Shown piece by piece: positions 33,712 through 42,668 of a stretch of 64,000 bases of DNA. Source of the DNA: Achromobacter spanius (lineage in GTDB: Bacteria > Pseudomonadota > Gammaproteobacteria > Burkholderiales > Burkholderiaceae_B). Where the stretch lies: assembly GCF_029637605.1 (NCBI RefSeq), contig NZ_CP121261.1:1178001-1242000 (forward strand). The letters are read 5' to 3'. Numbering within the stretch: the first letter of the stretch is position 1; each line of letters starts with the position of its first letter. The notes beneath the pieces are model-generated. The model was given only the letters and a program-made list of their open reading frames with translations. It was not told the origin of the DNA and made no database searches. The position numbers and the translations under genes are program-made.

Positions 33712-34392
33712 TTAGCCATCCAACTCATTGGCCAACTTCCAGCCGCCACGCAGGGCGCTTGCGAAGCCGCCCTCCACGCGGGAATGCGGGCGCGCGCTGG
33801 TGGTCACGCGCGGCAGGCATGACCACGCAATCCGCGCCCCACCCTGCTCCAGCTTGTCCACCAGCGCCTGGTCTTCGCTGCAAGACAGCGCATCAAAACC
33901 CCCAATGCGGCAATACGCGCCCGCTTCGATACCCAGGTTGGCGCCATGTACGTGCCGATGTCCGTCGCGATCCTGGTATTGCCGGGTAAACGTCTGATGC
34001 GCCTGGGCCGCACGCAGACCATGCTCGCGCCAACCCGTCACGCCGACCGTGCCGCACACGACTTCCGCATTCAAGGACAACTGATCCACCAGCCAGCGCG
34101 GCGATACGCGGGTGTCGGCGTCGGTGAAGGCCAGCCAGCGCGCACCGGCTTGCAGCAGATCGCGCGCGCCTTGCGCGCGGGCCACCCCGACATTGCGCGC
34201 GCCGATCGCCAGGCTATGCACCGGCCACGCCCCGATCAACTGCGCCGTGCGGTCCACGCAATGGTCCAGCACCACCACCACGCGCACCGCTTCGGCGCGC
34301 AGCCTTGGGTGCCGCGCCGCCCGCAGCACGGAACGCAGGCAGGCGGTAATGTGGCGTTCTTCGTTATGGGCCGGAATACAGATGCCGATCAT
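33712..34392 (-). CDS. Family 2 glycosyltransferase
   Basis: A 226-residue GT-A glycosyltransferase. It begins IGICIPAHNEERHITACLRS, has the nucleotide-sugar metal motif FTDADTRVSPRWL (DxD), and a catalytic-type SCSEDQALVDKLEQGG. No membrane span is visible. It is separated by 3 bp from a methyltransferase and follows an acyl-CoA-dehydrogenase-like gene; this trio appears as a unit inserted between the NHEJ genes and the ligase quartet. Acceptor unknown. Confidence 0.87.
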   Translation of the reverse strand: MIGICIPAHNEERHITACLRSVLRAARHPRLRAEAVRVVVVLDHCVDRTAQLIGAWPVHSLAIGARNVGVARAQGARDLLQAGARWLAFTDADTRVSPRWLVDQLSLNAEVVCGTVGVTGWREHGLRAAQAHQTFTRQYQDRDGHRHVHGANLGIEAGAYCRIGGFDALSCSEDQALVDKLEQGGARIAWSCLPRVTTSARPHSRVEGGFASALRGGWKLANELDG

Positions 34393-34395
34393 GGC

Positions 34396-34989
34396 TCACC
34401 CATCCTGTTGTCTGTGCCACCCGTCCAGCGCAAACGCGCTTTCCTGGTGCTTGAAAATCGGTACGAGTCCACGCAGGGACCCTAGCGCCGCATGCAAGGC
34501 ATCGGTGGTTTGCAGGCGGTCATCAAAGTCAGGCCGGAAGTGGCAGGCCACCAGTTCGCCATCGTTGGCCAGGCAGCGGTCCACGCCTTGCAGGAACAGG
34601 GCCAACGCGGCGTCGTCCAGGTAATACGCCAGTTCCGACACGATGATCAGGTCAAACCCGCCGTGGGGCACGGGCGGCCACGCGCGCGGCAGGTCCAGCG
34701 GCAGTGTGTCGACGTGTTTGATGCCTTGTTCCGCCAGCCGCGCGTGGCAGCGGCTGAGCGCGGTGCCGGCGAAATCCACCGCGCAGACGCGCCGACAGCG
34801 CGCGGCCAGCGGCAAGGTCAGGTCACCGTTGCCGCAGCCCGGCTCGAAGGCATGGCGGTAATGTTCCCGCCCCAGCGCCGCCAACAGCAGCGCGCGCTTG
34901 CGCCTTTCATACCAGGCGCTGCCCGCGCACCAGGGGTCGGCGTGCTGGCGGTACAGCGTTTCGAAATGGTCCACGCCTACAACTGCCAC
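34396..34989 (-). CDS. Class I SAM-dependent methyltransferase (NodS-like)
   Basis: A 197-residue methyltransferase starting at GTG 34989, placed by AGGAGGAACCGCC just upstream, overlapping the preceding gene by 13 bp. SAM motif I is AFEPGCGNGDLTLPLAARC, motif II VCAVDFAGTALSRC, and FDLIIVSELAYYLDD is motif IV/V. This NodS-like type often works on amino sugars or sugar lipids, which fits the neighbouring glycosyltransferase. Substrate unknown. Confidence 0.85.
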   Translation of the reverse strand: MAVVGVDHFETLYRQHADPWCAGSAWYERRKRALLLAALGREHYRHAFEPGCGNGDLTLPLAARCRRVCAVDFAGTALSRCHARLAEQGIKHVDTLPLDLPRAWPPVPHGGFDLIIVSELAYYLDDAALALFLQGVDRCLANDGELVACHFRPDFDDRLQTTDALHAALGSLRGLVPIFKHQESAFALDGWHRQQDG

Positions 34990-36047
34990 GGCGGTTCCTC
35001 CTGATTGCAAACCAGCCGCCCCAGTGCCGCCTGATCGCGTTCCGCGTGGCTTTGGCGAATGAATACGGGTAGATCGGCCATCACCTGCGCGAAGCCGGCG
35101 TCGCGGCACAGCGGCCCGGCGCCCAGCGCCCGCCCTGCCCGCGTGACTACCTCGCTGGCGGCGGCCTCGACAGCCAGCCGCGCCCGGGCGCAGGCCAGCG
35201 CGCAGGCATCCGCCGGGTTCGCGTCGATGAGGGCGGCGGCGTCGCGCAACACGGCGCGCGCCTGCGCCATGGCCACGTCGATGGCGCCCAGATGGGCCAG
35301 CCGGTGCGGGTTTGCCAGCCCCGGGTTTGCTGACGCTGAGTTTGCCGCCTCTGGGGCCGTGGCAGCGTGCAGCGTGGACGCGATACGGGTCAAGCCGCCA
35401 TACCAGCATGCCGCGACGCCCGCGCCGCCATGCTGAAAGCCCGGCCGGTTCACGTAGGCGCCCGGCGAGCCGATTGGCTGGCACACTGCGTCATCGAACA
35501 CCACGTCGACGCTGGCCGACGCGCGCATGCCTACCGCGTGCCAACCGTCGTTGGTGACCGTCACGCCGGGCTGGTCCAGGGCTACTGCCGCCAGACAAGG
35601 TTCGCCGGCGGGGTCCCAAGCGCTGACCAGCGCATGGCTGATCGTAGCGGCGCCAGAACACCATGCCTTCACGCCGCGCAGACGGGCGCTGCCGTCAGGC
35701 TGCGGGACCAGCGCCACGCGGTATGCCGGCGGCTCGGCGCACCACACGCCCCAGCGACTGCCCAAGGGCGCGTCAGGCGTCAGGCCGAGTTCGGCAAATA
35801 TCGCCAAGGCATCCGTGTGCCCTTCATACAGTTTGACCAAGCTGAGGTCCACGGCGGCCACGCGGGCCAGCGCCTGCCAGCGGGCCAGCGTGGCGCCGGA
35901 CCCCGGTAGCGGCAAGTGGTCACAGCCGGCATTAACCAGTCGGCGCAAGGCCATGCCAGGATCAGGCGGCTCGGCCATCTCACTCAACACGCGGCGGATG
36001 GCGGCCAACGGCGCGCTGGGCAACAGAATCGCGGGCCGGCTTGTCAT
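34977..36047 (-). CDS. Acyl-CoA-dehydrogenase-like protein
   Basis: A 356-residue flavoprotein-like product. The middle domain has VALVPQPDGSARLRGVKAWCSGAATISHALVSAW, and the C-terminal helices end CRDAGFAQVMADLPVFIRQSHAERDQAALG, all typical of the ACAD fold. The catalytic Glu is not obvious, so the activity may be lost or altered. It overlaps ligD by 4 bp and is followed by the methyltransferase and glycosyltransferase, suggesting one transcript from ku. An ACAD/methyltransferase/glycosyltransferase association occurs in other proteobacteria, usually with a PIG-L deacetylase, missing here. Confidence 0.75.
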   Translation of the reverse strand: MTSRPAILLPSAPLAAIRRVLSEMAEPPDPGMALRRLVNAGCDHLPLPGSGATLARWQALARVAAVDLSLVKLYEGHTDALAIFAELGLTPDAPLGSRWGVWCAEPPAYRVALVPQPDGSARLRGVKAWCSGAATISHALVSAWDPAGEPCLAAVALDQPGVTVTNDGWHAVGMRASASVDVVFDDAVCQPIGSPGAYVNRPGFQHGGAGVAACWYGGLTRIASTLHAATAPEAANSASANPGLANPHRLAHLGAIDVAMAQARAVLRDAAALIDANPADACALACARARLAVEAAASEVVTRAGRALGAGPLCRDAGFAQVMADLPVFIRQSHAERDQAALGRLVCNQEEPPWQL

Positions 36048-38551
36048 GACTTCCCGCGCTTGAAACCCAGCGCATCCATGGCCGGCCCCACCGCTTGCAG
36101 TGCATAGCCATCCCAGGGTGCGTTGCCCGCGTCCAGGCGCTCATGAATGTTGCTGATGGTCCAGTGCGCGCCGCTGGAAAGCTTGTCCAGCTCGTCCCAC
36201 GCCACCGGTACCGACACGCCCATGCCGGGCCGCGCCCGCGCCGACCACGCGGACACCGTGGTTGCGCCAAAGCCATTGCGCAGGTAGTCGGCAAAGATCT
36301 TGCCCACGCGATTCCTGGGGCCGCTCTTGGCCACGAAGATCTGCGGCAAGGTGCGAGCCAGATGCACCACCACGGTTTGCGCGAAAGACTTGATGGTGTC
36401 CCAATCGTATTGACGGCGCAGCGGCACGACCACATGCAAGCCCTTGCCGCCGCTGGTTTTCAGCCAGGATGCCAGGCCTAGTTCGTCCAGCATGGTGTGG
36501 ACCAGGCGGGCCGCCTGCTGCATCGTTGCCCACTTGACGCCTTCGCCGGGGTCCAGGTCGAACAGCATGCGGTCGGGCTTGGTGATGGCCGTTTTTACGG
36601 CATTCCAGGTATGGAACTCCACCACGTTCATCTGCACGGCCGACATGATGGCTTCGGCGGTGGGCACTTCTAGCAGCGGCGGGTGGTCCGGGTCCAGCTT
36701 CGTGGGTAGCGACTTCACGCCCGGCATGGCGGCTTCCAGGTGCTTCTGGAAGAAAAGCTGCCCGTCAATACCGGAAGGCGCGCGCAGGAAGGACACGGGG
36801 CGGCCTTTCAGGTGGTCCAGCATCAGCGGCGCAACCAGGCCGTAGTAGCGCGCCAGGTCCAGCTTGGTCAGTTTGGTCGACGGGTCGATAACGCGCTCGG
36901 GGTGCGTCAGCCGCGCGGGTTTGGCGCGCGCGGGAGCCGCGGCCTGGGGCTTGGTGGTGGATTTTGTGGTGGGTTTGGCGGAAGACCTGGCCCGGGGCTT
37001 GGCGGTGCTGGCGGCTTGTGACCGGGGCGGCGCCGCCGGCTTTTCCCGTGTGATCTGGCTGGGCGGCTTGTCTTGTCGCAAGCCCCGAAACACCGAATGG
37101 CGGATGTGCCCGCCGCTGGTCCATTCGCCGAACGACACTTCGGCTACCAGCTCCGGCTTGACCCACTGCACCCCTTTTGCCTGCCCGCCGCTGACGGGCT
37201 TCTTGTCGGTTTCAAGGGCGGACAGGGTCTTGTGCAGCGCAATCAGCCCCTGACGGTCAAAGCCGGTGCCGACTTTGCCCGCATAGCGCAAGGCCCCGTC
37301 GTCTTCATGCACGGCAAGTAGCAAGGCGCCCAGACCTTCGCGCGCGCCTTGCGGGGCGGTATAGCCCACGATGACGAATTCCTGCCGCTTGGCGCACTTG
37401 ATCTTCAGCCAGCTATCGCTGCGCCGCGACACATAGGGCGCTGACTGGCGCTTGGCCATGATGCCTTCCAGGCCCATCTTGCAGGCCGACGCCACCAGGT
37501 TCGACGGCGTTTCCTTGAACGCTACGCTAAAGCGCAGAAAGTCGTCGGCGGCGGTGCCCATCAATTGCGCCAGCAGGTCACGGCGCACGGTCAGCGGCTC
37601 TTCGCGCAGGTCGCGGCAGCCAATGAACGGCAGGTCAAAGGCGTAGAACACAATGTCGCCGGTGCGATCGCTGTCAAACGCGTTTTGCAGCGCCTGGAAG
37701 TTGGGCACACCCTGGTCGTTCAGCACGACGACCTCGCCATCCACCCAGGCCCATTTGGCGGGCAGTTTGGCAAAGGCCTGAACGATGTGCGGCAGCTTGG
37801 CGCTCCAGTCGTGACCGTTGCGCGTGTACAGCTTGACCGAGTCGCCCTCGATGCGCACCAGCAAGCGGTAGCCGTCGAACTTCAGTTCGTACAGCCAGTC
37901 TTCCGCGTGCGGCGGCAGGCCGTCTACCAGCGTGGCAAGTTGGGGCTTGAATGAGGTGGGCAGATCGGCGGACCGGCCGGGCAGTTTATCGGGCACGGCA
38001 GCGCGCAGCGGCACCACGCTGTCCGGCATTTCGTCCACCACGCTGAACTCGCGTTCCGGGCGCGCATAGGCGTCGCGGTCCTTGATCAGCAGCCACGGCG
38101 GCTGCTTGTCGCCTTGCTTGCCCTTCATGCGCACCAGCGCCCATCGGCCCTGCATTTTCTTGCCTTGCAGGTCGAACTTCAGATGGCCCTCGCGGTAGCC
38201 TTTGCGCGCATCACCCACGGGCGTCCAGACCCCTTCGTCCCAGATGATGACTTTGCCCGCGCCGTATTGGCCTTCCGGAATCTGGCCTTCAAACTGGTTG
38301 TAGGCGATGGGGTGGTCTTCCACCTGCACGGCCATGCGCTTGACCGAGGGGTCGAAACTAGGCCCTTTGGGCACCGCCCAGCTTTTCATGGCGCCGTCCA
38401 GCTCCAGACGAAAGTCGTAGTGCAGCCGACTGGCCCAGTGCTTCTGGATGACGAAAGCGCGCGCGGACTCGTTTGCCTGACCGCCCTCCGCGGGTTCGGT
38501 GGTCACCTTGAAGTTGCGCTTTTCCCGGTAGGTTTTAAGACTGTCGGCCAT
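36044..38551 (-). CDS. ligD: Multidomain NHEJ DNA ligase LigD
   Basis: An 835-residue three-domain protein, close to P. aeruginosa LigD (840). Order: 3'-phosphoesterase (HWASRLHYDFRLELDG, VPKGPS, about 35-160); ATP ligase (LYELKFDGYRLLVRI with adenylated Lys near 224, LEGIMAKR, about 205-510); Lys/Pro/Ala/Thr-rich linker (about 510-550); primase-polymerase (FDLDPGEGVKWATM metal site, TSGGKGLHVVVPL, about 550-830). It repairs double-strand breaks with Ku, encoded 1 bp upstream. The linker's short KPTTK-type repeats are another low-complexity run in this window. Confidence 0.96.
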   Translation of the reverse strand: MADSLKTYREKRNFKVTTEPAEGGQANESARAFVIQKHWASRLHYDFRLELDGAMKSWAVPKGPSFDPSVKRMAVQVEDHPIAYNQFEGQIPEGQYGAGKVIIWDEGVWTPVGDARKGYREGHLKFDLQGKKMQGRWALVRMKGKQGDKQPPWLLIKDRDAYARPEREFSVVDEMPDSVVPLRAAVPDKLPGRSADLPTSFKPQLATLVDGLPPHAEDWLYELKFDGYRLLVRIEGDSVKLYTRNGHDWSAKLPHIVQAFAKLPAKWAWVDGEVVVLNDQGVPNFQALQNAFDSDRTGDIVFYAFDLPFIGCRDLREEPLTVRRDLLAQLMGTAADDFLRFSVAFKETPSNLVASACKMGLEGIMAKRQSAPYVSRRSDSWLKIKCAKRQEFVIVGYTAPQGAREGLGALLLAVHEDDGALRYAGKVGTGFDRQGLIALHKTLSALETDKKPVSGGQAKGVQWVKPELVAEVSFGEWTSGGHIRHSVFRGLRQDKPPSQITREKPAAPPRSQAASTAKPRARSSAKPTTKSTTKPQAAAPARAKPARLTHPERVIDPSTKLTKLDLARYYGLVAPLMLDHLKGRPVSFLRAPSGIDGQLFFQKHLEAAMPGVKSLPTKLDPDHPPLLEVPTAEAIMSAVQMNVVEFHTWNAVKTAITKPDRMLFDLDPGEGVKWATMQQAARLVHTMLDELGLASWLKTSGGKGLHVVVPLRRQYDWDTIKSFAQTVVVHLARTLPQIFVAKSGPRNRVGKIFADYLRNGFGATTVSAWSARARPGMGVSVPVAWDELDKLSSGAHWTISNIHERLDAGNAPWDGYALQAVGPAMDALGFKRGKS

Positions 38552-38552
38552 G

Positions 38553-39482
38553 TCACGCCGCCTTGCGCGAGTTGGACGAGGTTTTCGTGGTCTTCGTTGT
38601 CTTCTTAGTGCTCTTCGCGGATTTCTTCGCGGCCGTCTTGGTGGACGCCCGCTTCTTCGCGGCGGCCGGCGGTTGCTTGGCCGTCTTGCCCCCCTTCAAG
38701 CTACGTTGCAGCAATTCCGTCAGGTCGATCACGTTGTCGGCGTACTCGGGCGCCTCTTCCTGCGGCTCGACCACGGTTTCCGTCTTGCCGGCCTTCACCT
38801 TGCGGGCCACCAGGTCCATCACGGCGGCCTTGAACTCGTCCTTGAATTCCTCGGGGTCCCACTTGGCGGACATGTCTTCAACCAGCATCTTGGCCATTTT
38901 CAATTCGCTGGCGCTGGGCGCCATGTCCTTGGCGCCGACCTTGGGCAGATCCAGCCCTTCCAACGACTTGACGTCGTCGCCCCATCGCATCAGGTTCAGC
39001 ACCAGCACGTCGCCCGACGGAATCAACGCTGCCAGATGCTGCTTGGTCTGGATCACCACCTTGGCGATGCCGATCTTGCCGGTCTTGGCCAGCGTGTCGC
39101 GCAATAAGGCGTACACCTTTTGGCCCTTGTTGATGGGCGCCACGTAGTACGGACGTTCAAGGTAGACAAAAGAGACATCGCCGGCATCCACAAACTGCTG
39201 TATCTCTATGGTTTGCGTGGTGCGGGGATAGGCGTCGGCGATTTCTTCCGGGGAAATGATCACGTACTGGCCGTCTTCGTATTCGACGCCTTTGACGATG
39301 TTGTCCTTGTTGATTTCCTTGCCTGTGCGCTTGTTGATGCGCTTGTACCCCACCGGGTCCATCGAGCGTTTGTCCAGCCAGTCGAAGTCCACGCCGGAGT
39401 CCGTGGTTGCCGTATGCAGGCCGACCGGTATATGGACGAGGCCAAACGAAATTGCCCCTTTCCAGATGGTTCTTGTTGCCAT
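38553..39482 (-). CDS. ku: Non-homologous end-joining protein Ku
   Basis: A 309-residue bacterial Ku with the core beta-barrel fold: N-terminal IWKGAISFGLVHIPVGL, GYKRINKRTGKEI, the LigD-binding region NVIDLTELLQRSL near 260, and a Lys-rich tail (KKRASTKTAAKKSAKS) that binds DNA nonspecifically. It forms a ring on double-strand ends and recruits LigD, 1 bp downstream. ATG 39482 follows an AGAGGAGCGGATC ribosome binding site. It heads the repair block. Confidence 0.96.
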   Translation of the reverse strand: MATRTIWKGAISFGLVHIPVGLHTATTDSGVDFDWLDKRSMDPVGYKRINKRTGKEINKDNIVKGVEYEDGQYVIISPEEIADAYPRTTQTIEIQQFVDAGDVSFVYLERPYYVAPINKGQKVYALLRDTLAKTGKIGIAKVVIQTKQHLAALIPSGDVLVLNLMRWGDDVKSLEGLDLPKVGAKDMAPSASELKMAKMLVEDMSAKWDPEEFKDEFKAAVMDLVARKVKAGKTETVVEPQEEAPEYADNVIDLTELLQRSLKGGKTAKQPPAAAKKRASTKTAAKKSAKSTKKTTKTTKTSSNSRKAA

Positions 39483-39642
39483 GATCCGCTCCTCTCAGTC
39501 GGTGCTGAATTCAGCAAATTGCGTTCCCGCTTGAATTCAATGCCGTTCGGAATGCGAAATTTGAGCTAAGAAATTACTTTAACTATTTTGCTTTAACGAT
39601 GAATAAATATTGTTATTTATCATTGAATTAAGTTTATTTCTG

Positions 39643-39659
39643 CATGTGGTTTCCACATG
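39643..39659. promoter_or_regulatory. Perfect inverted repeat in the AT-rich ku/permease divergent region
   Basis: CATGTGG-TTT-CCACATG, 7-bp perfect arms, lies in the 320-bp AT-rich region (39483-39802) between divergent ku and APC permease. It could be an operator for either promoter. Apart from this and an AT-rich run at 39569-39640, I see no other defined elements in the gap. Confidence 0.4.
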
Positions 39660-39802
39660 AATTTTCAGCATTGATCGGCCTCTTGTTCCTTTTGAAAGGG
39701 AAAACCCGCAGAAACTTTTTCAATTGAGAGTCGGTCGCAATTCGTTCAGTTGCATGTCAGGCGGGCCCGCTCGTGGCCTATCTCCCCTTTCCGAGAGTTC
39801 CG

Positions 39803-41185
39803 ATGATGCCGTCACGCACGCGCGCCGCCGCGCCACCGCCTTCCTTTTCTCACACTCCGGAAAAGGCCGCGTCAACCGGCCTGTCCGTGATGGACGCCAC
39901 CGTGGTGCTGGTGGGCGTGGTCATCGGCATCGGCATCTTTGGCTTTCCGCCGCTGGTTGCCCAGCACGCCGCGTCCGAGGCCATGTATATCGCGCTGTGG
40001 TGCGCGGGCGGCTTCGTGATGTTGGTGGGGGCGTTGTGCTACGCGGAACTGGGCTCGGCCTACCCCGGCGCGGGGGGCGAATACCTGTACCTGACCCGCG
40101 CCTGGGGCGCGCGCGTGGGCTTGTTGTTTGCCTGGGCGCGTTGCACGGTGATCCAGACCGGCGCCATTGCGGTGGTGGCATACATCTACGGCGACTACGC
40201 GCAGCGCCTGCTGCCACTGGGCACGTACGGTCCCGCCTTGCATGCGGCGATTTCGGTGGCGGCGCTGACGGGGCTGAACGTCGTGGGGACGCGCCATTCC
40301 AAGCGGCTGCAATGGGTCTTTACGCTGCTGACGCTAGTGGCCTTGGGGGCGGTGCTGCTAGCCAGCCTGTCGGGTGCGGGCGGCGGCGGACTCGAACCCG
40401 TGGCGCCCACGCCGCTTGCCGGCAACCCAGCCGGGCTGATGGGCATGGGCATGGTGTTTGTTCTGCTGACCTACGGCGGGTGGAACGAAGCCGCGTATCT
40501 CAGCGGTGAACTGCGCGAACCCGGACGCAACATGAGCCGGGTACTGCTGATCGGCACGGCGGTCGTGACCGGCGCCTATCTGCTGACGAACCTTGCCTTG
40601 CTGGAGATTTTCGGGCTGCAAGGCCTGCGTGACACCCCGGCGCTGGGCGCCGACGTCATGCAATTGGCCGCCGGCCCCTACGCGGCCGCCCTGCTCAGCC
40701 TGATGATTTGCGGCACGGCGCTCAGCACCATCAACGGCACCATCATTACCGGCGCCCGCGTGTACTACGCGCTCGGGCGCGACGTGCCCAAGCTGCGCGC
40801 CCTGTCGGGCTGGAGCGCGCGCAATGAAACCCCCGTGGCCGCGCTGTTGGTCCAGGGCGCCATCACGCTGGCCCTGGTCGGGCTGGGCGCCTTCAGCCAG
40901 AACAGCGTGCAAACGCTGGTGGCCTACACCGCGCCGGTGTTCTGGATTTTCATGCTGTTGGTGGCGGCTTCCGTCTGGCGCCTGCGGCAGTTGGACCCTG
41001 ATCGCCCCAGGCCGTTTCGTGTGCCGTTCTACCCCCTGCCGCCGTTGTTGCTGGGCCTGACCTGCGCGGGCCTGGTCTATTCCAGCGCCGTGTATGCGGG
41101 GGCTGGCGCGTTGATCGGGCTGGCGGTGCTGGCGGCCGGCGTACCGATGTTGCGATTGCTGAAACCCGCCCGATTGCCAGATTGA
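39803..41185 (+). CDS. APC-family amino-acid/polyamine permease
   Basis: A 460-residue inner-membrane transporter with 12 spans. Span 1 has the substrate loop VVIGIGIFGFPP, and GGEYLYLTRAWG, LTYGGWNEAAYLSGELREPGRNM and GTALSTINGTIITGARVYYALGRD are family hallmarks. It resembles the LAT/APC basic or neutral amino acid exchangers. ATG 39803 follows CCGAGAGTTCCG; a GTG ten codons upstream is less likely. Monocistronic apart from the following exported protein gene 26 bp away. Confidence 0.9.
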   Translation: MMPSRTRAAAPPPSFSHTPEKAASTGLSVMDATVVLVGVVIGIGIFGFPPLVAQHAASEAMYIALWCAGGFVMLVGALCYAELGSAYPGAGGEYLYLTRAWGARVGLLFAWARCTVIQTGAIAVVAYIYGDYAQRLLPLGTYGPALHAAISVAALTGLNVVGTRHSKRLQWVFTLLTLVALGAVLLASLSGAGGGGLEPVAPTPLAGNPAGLMGMGMVFVLLTYGGWNEAAYLSGELREPGRNMSRVLLIGTAVVTGAYLLTNLALLEIFGLQGLRDTPALGADVMQLAAGPYAAALLSLMICGTALSTINGTIITGARVYYALGRDVPKLRALSGWSARNETPVAALLVQGAITLALVGLGAFSQNSVQTLVAYTAPVFWIFMLLVAASVWRLRQLDPDRPRPFRVPFYPLPPLLLGLTCAGLVYSSAVYAGAGALIGLAVLAAGVPMLRLLKPARLPD

Positions 41186-41211
41186 CTTTGTTCGACCCAC
41201 AAGGAGCCATC

Positions 41212-42090
41212 ATGCAAGCCTCGACTCAGCCTCTAGATTTCCGCCCCCAAGTCTGCCGCGGCCTGCCCCGGGCCCGTTTCATCGCTGTCGCCACGGCAAT
41301 GGCGCTATCCCTGGCAGTGGCGGGCGTGGCCACGGCGCAGACCGCAGCCATGTCCAGTGCAAGCACAGCCCAGGACGAATACAAGCCAGACGTGGGCCAG
41401 GCCGGCAAGGACGTCATCTGGGTGCCCACGCCGCAAACGCTGGTCGACAAGATGTTGGACATGGCCAAGGTGACCCCGCAGGACCGCTTGATGGACCTGG
41501 GCTCCGGTGATGGCCGCACGGTCATCACCGCCGCGCAACGCGGGCTGACGGCGCAAGGCATTGAATACAACCCGGACATGGTGGAGCTGTCGCGCCGCAA
41601 TGCCCAAAGCGCGGGTGTGGCCGACCGTGCCACCTTCGTGGCGGCGGACCTTTTCCAGACGGACCTGACCAAGGCCGACGTCATCACGATGTTCCTCTTG
41701 TCCACCATCAACGAAAAGCTGCGCCCCACCCTGTTGCAGTTGAAGCCCGGCACGCGGGTGGTGTCCAACACCTTCCGCATGGGCGATTGGGAACCGGATG
41801 CGTCCGAAACCGTCACCAAGGACTGCTCTACCTACTGCACCGCGCTGCTGTGGATCGTGCCGGCCAAAGTGGAAGGCAAATGGGAAGTGGACGGCCAGAC
41901 GCTGCAACTGAAGCAGCAGTACCAGATGCTATCCGGCAAGTTCGGGTCAACCGACATCTCGGACGCGCGCATGAACGGCACCACCATCGCGTTCACCGCC
42001 AACGGCGTGCGCTACACGGGCGAAGTGAACGGCAAGACCATGAGCGGCACCGCCGCCGGCAAGGGCAAGTGGACAGCCAGGCGGGTGTAG
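41212..42090 (+). CDS. Exported SAM-methyltransferase-like protein
   Basis: A 292-residue protein with a Sec signal peptide (ARFIAVATAMALSLAVAGVATAQTA, cleavage near residue 43) followed by a class I methyltransferase domain: motif I RLMDLGSGDGRTVITA, motif II QGIEYNPDMVELSRR, and KADVITMFLLSTINEKL. A C-terminal beta domain (about 215-290) follows. SAM is cytosolic, so an exported methyltransferase is paradoxical; the ligand may be different. AAGGAGCCATC precedes the ATG. An Rrf2 regulator follows. Confidence 0.85.
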   Translation: MQASTQPLDFRPQVCRGLPRARFIAVATAMALSLAVAGVATAQTAAMSSASTAQDEYKPDVGQAGKDVIWVPTPQTLVDKMLDMAKVTPQDRLMDLGSGDGRTVITAAQRGLTAQGIEYNPDMVELSRRNAQSAGVADRATFVAADLFQTDLTKADVITMFLLSTINEKLRPTLLQLKPGTRVVSNTFRMGDWEPDASETVTKDCSTYCTALLWIVPAKVEGKWEVDGQTLQLKQQYQMLSGKFGSTDISDARMNGTTIAFTANGVRYTGEVNGKTMSGTAAGKGKWTARRV

Positions 42091-42121
42091 CGGCCCGGGG
42101 CAGTCAGGTTTGACCGGGCTG

Positions 42122-42154
42122 CTTCTCATGCAATAGCATGCGTTGCATGAGAAG
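42122..42154. promoter_or_regulatory. 12-bp perfect inverted repeat over the rrf2 start codon
   Basis: CTTCTCATGCAA (42122-42133) and TTGCATGAGAAG (42143-42154) are exact reverse complements, with the 9-bp spacer TAGCATGCG. The ATG of the Rrf2 gene (42147) lies in the right arm. It is probably the autoregulatory operator; it could also mask the start codon as an RNA hairpin. Confidence 0.75.
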
Positions 42155-42611
42155 AGACAGCAAACTTTCCGGCGTGCTTCACGTACTGCTACACATGGCC
42201 GAAGCGCCCGGCCCCATGACGTCCGAAGACCTAGGTCGGGTCATGCAGACCAACCCGGTCGTCATCCGGCGCATCATGGCGGGTTTGCGCGACCAACAAC
42301 TGGTCAGCTCTGAAAAAGGCCATGGCGGCGGCTGGACCCTGTCTTGCGACTTCAACGCCGTGACCCTGCGTGACATCTACGAAGCGCTGGGTTCGCCGGA
42401 AATCTTCGCCATGGGCAACCGCAGCGAATCGCCCGGCTGTCTGGTGGAAGCCGCCGTGAACAAGGCGCTGGACGGCGCTTTCGAAGACGCCGAAGCCTTG
42501 TTGATGGCGCGCTTTGAGGGCGTTACCTTGGCGGCGCTGAGCAAGGACTTCCACGAAGCCATGGTCAAACAGGGACGCCGGATTGATCTGGGTGCCGTAC
42601 ACGAGCATTGA
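42147..42611 (+). CDS. Rrf2-family transcriptional regulator
   Basis: A 154-residue winged-helix regulator beginning [24 protein letters not shown], with the recognition part [30 protein letters not shown] and the Rrf2 motif [16 protein letters not shown]. Only one Cys (PGCLVEA) remains of the three that bind Fe-S in IscR/NsrR, so it probably does not hold a cluster. Start 42147 chosen from family N-termini; ATG 42138 is possible. No ribosome binding site precedes it, consistent with the overlapping inverted repeat and a short leader. Confidence 0.88.
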   Translation: MRRDSKLSGVLHVLLHMAEAPGPMTSEDLGRVMQTNPVVIRRIMAGLRDQQLVSSEKGHGGGWTLSCDFNAVTLRDIYEALGSPEIFAMGNRSESPGCLVEAAVNKALDGAFEDAEALLMARFEGVTLAALSKDFHEAMVKQGRRIDLGAVHEH

Positions 42612-42668
42612 CGGCGCGAATGAAGGCAATGCAGGCTATGCAGGGAATGCCGGTTCAGCGAGGCGCAA

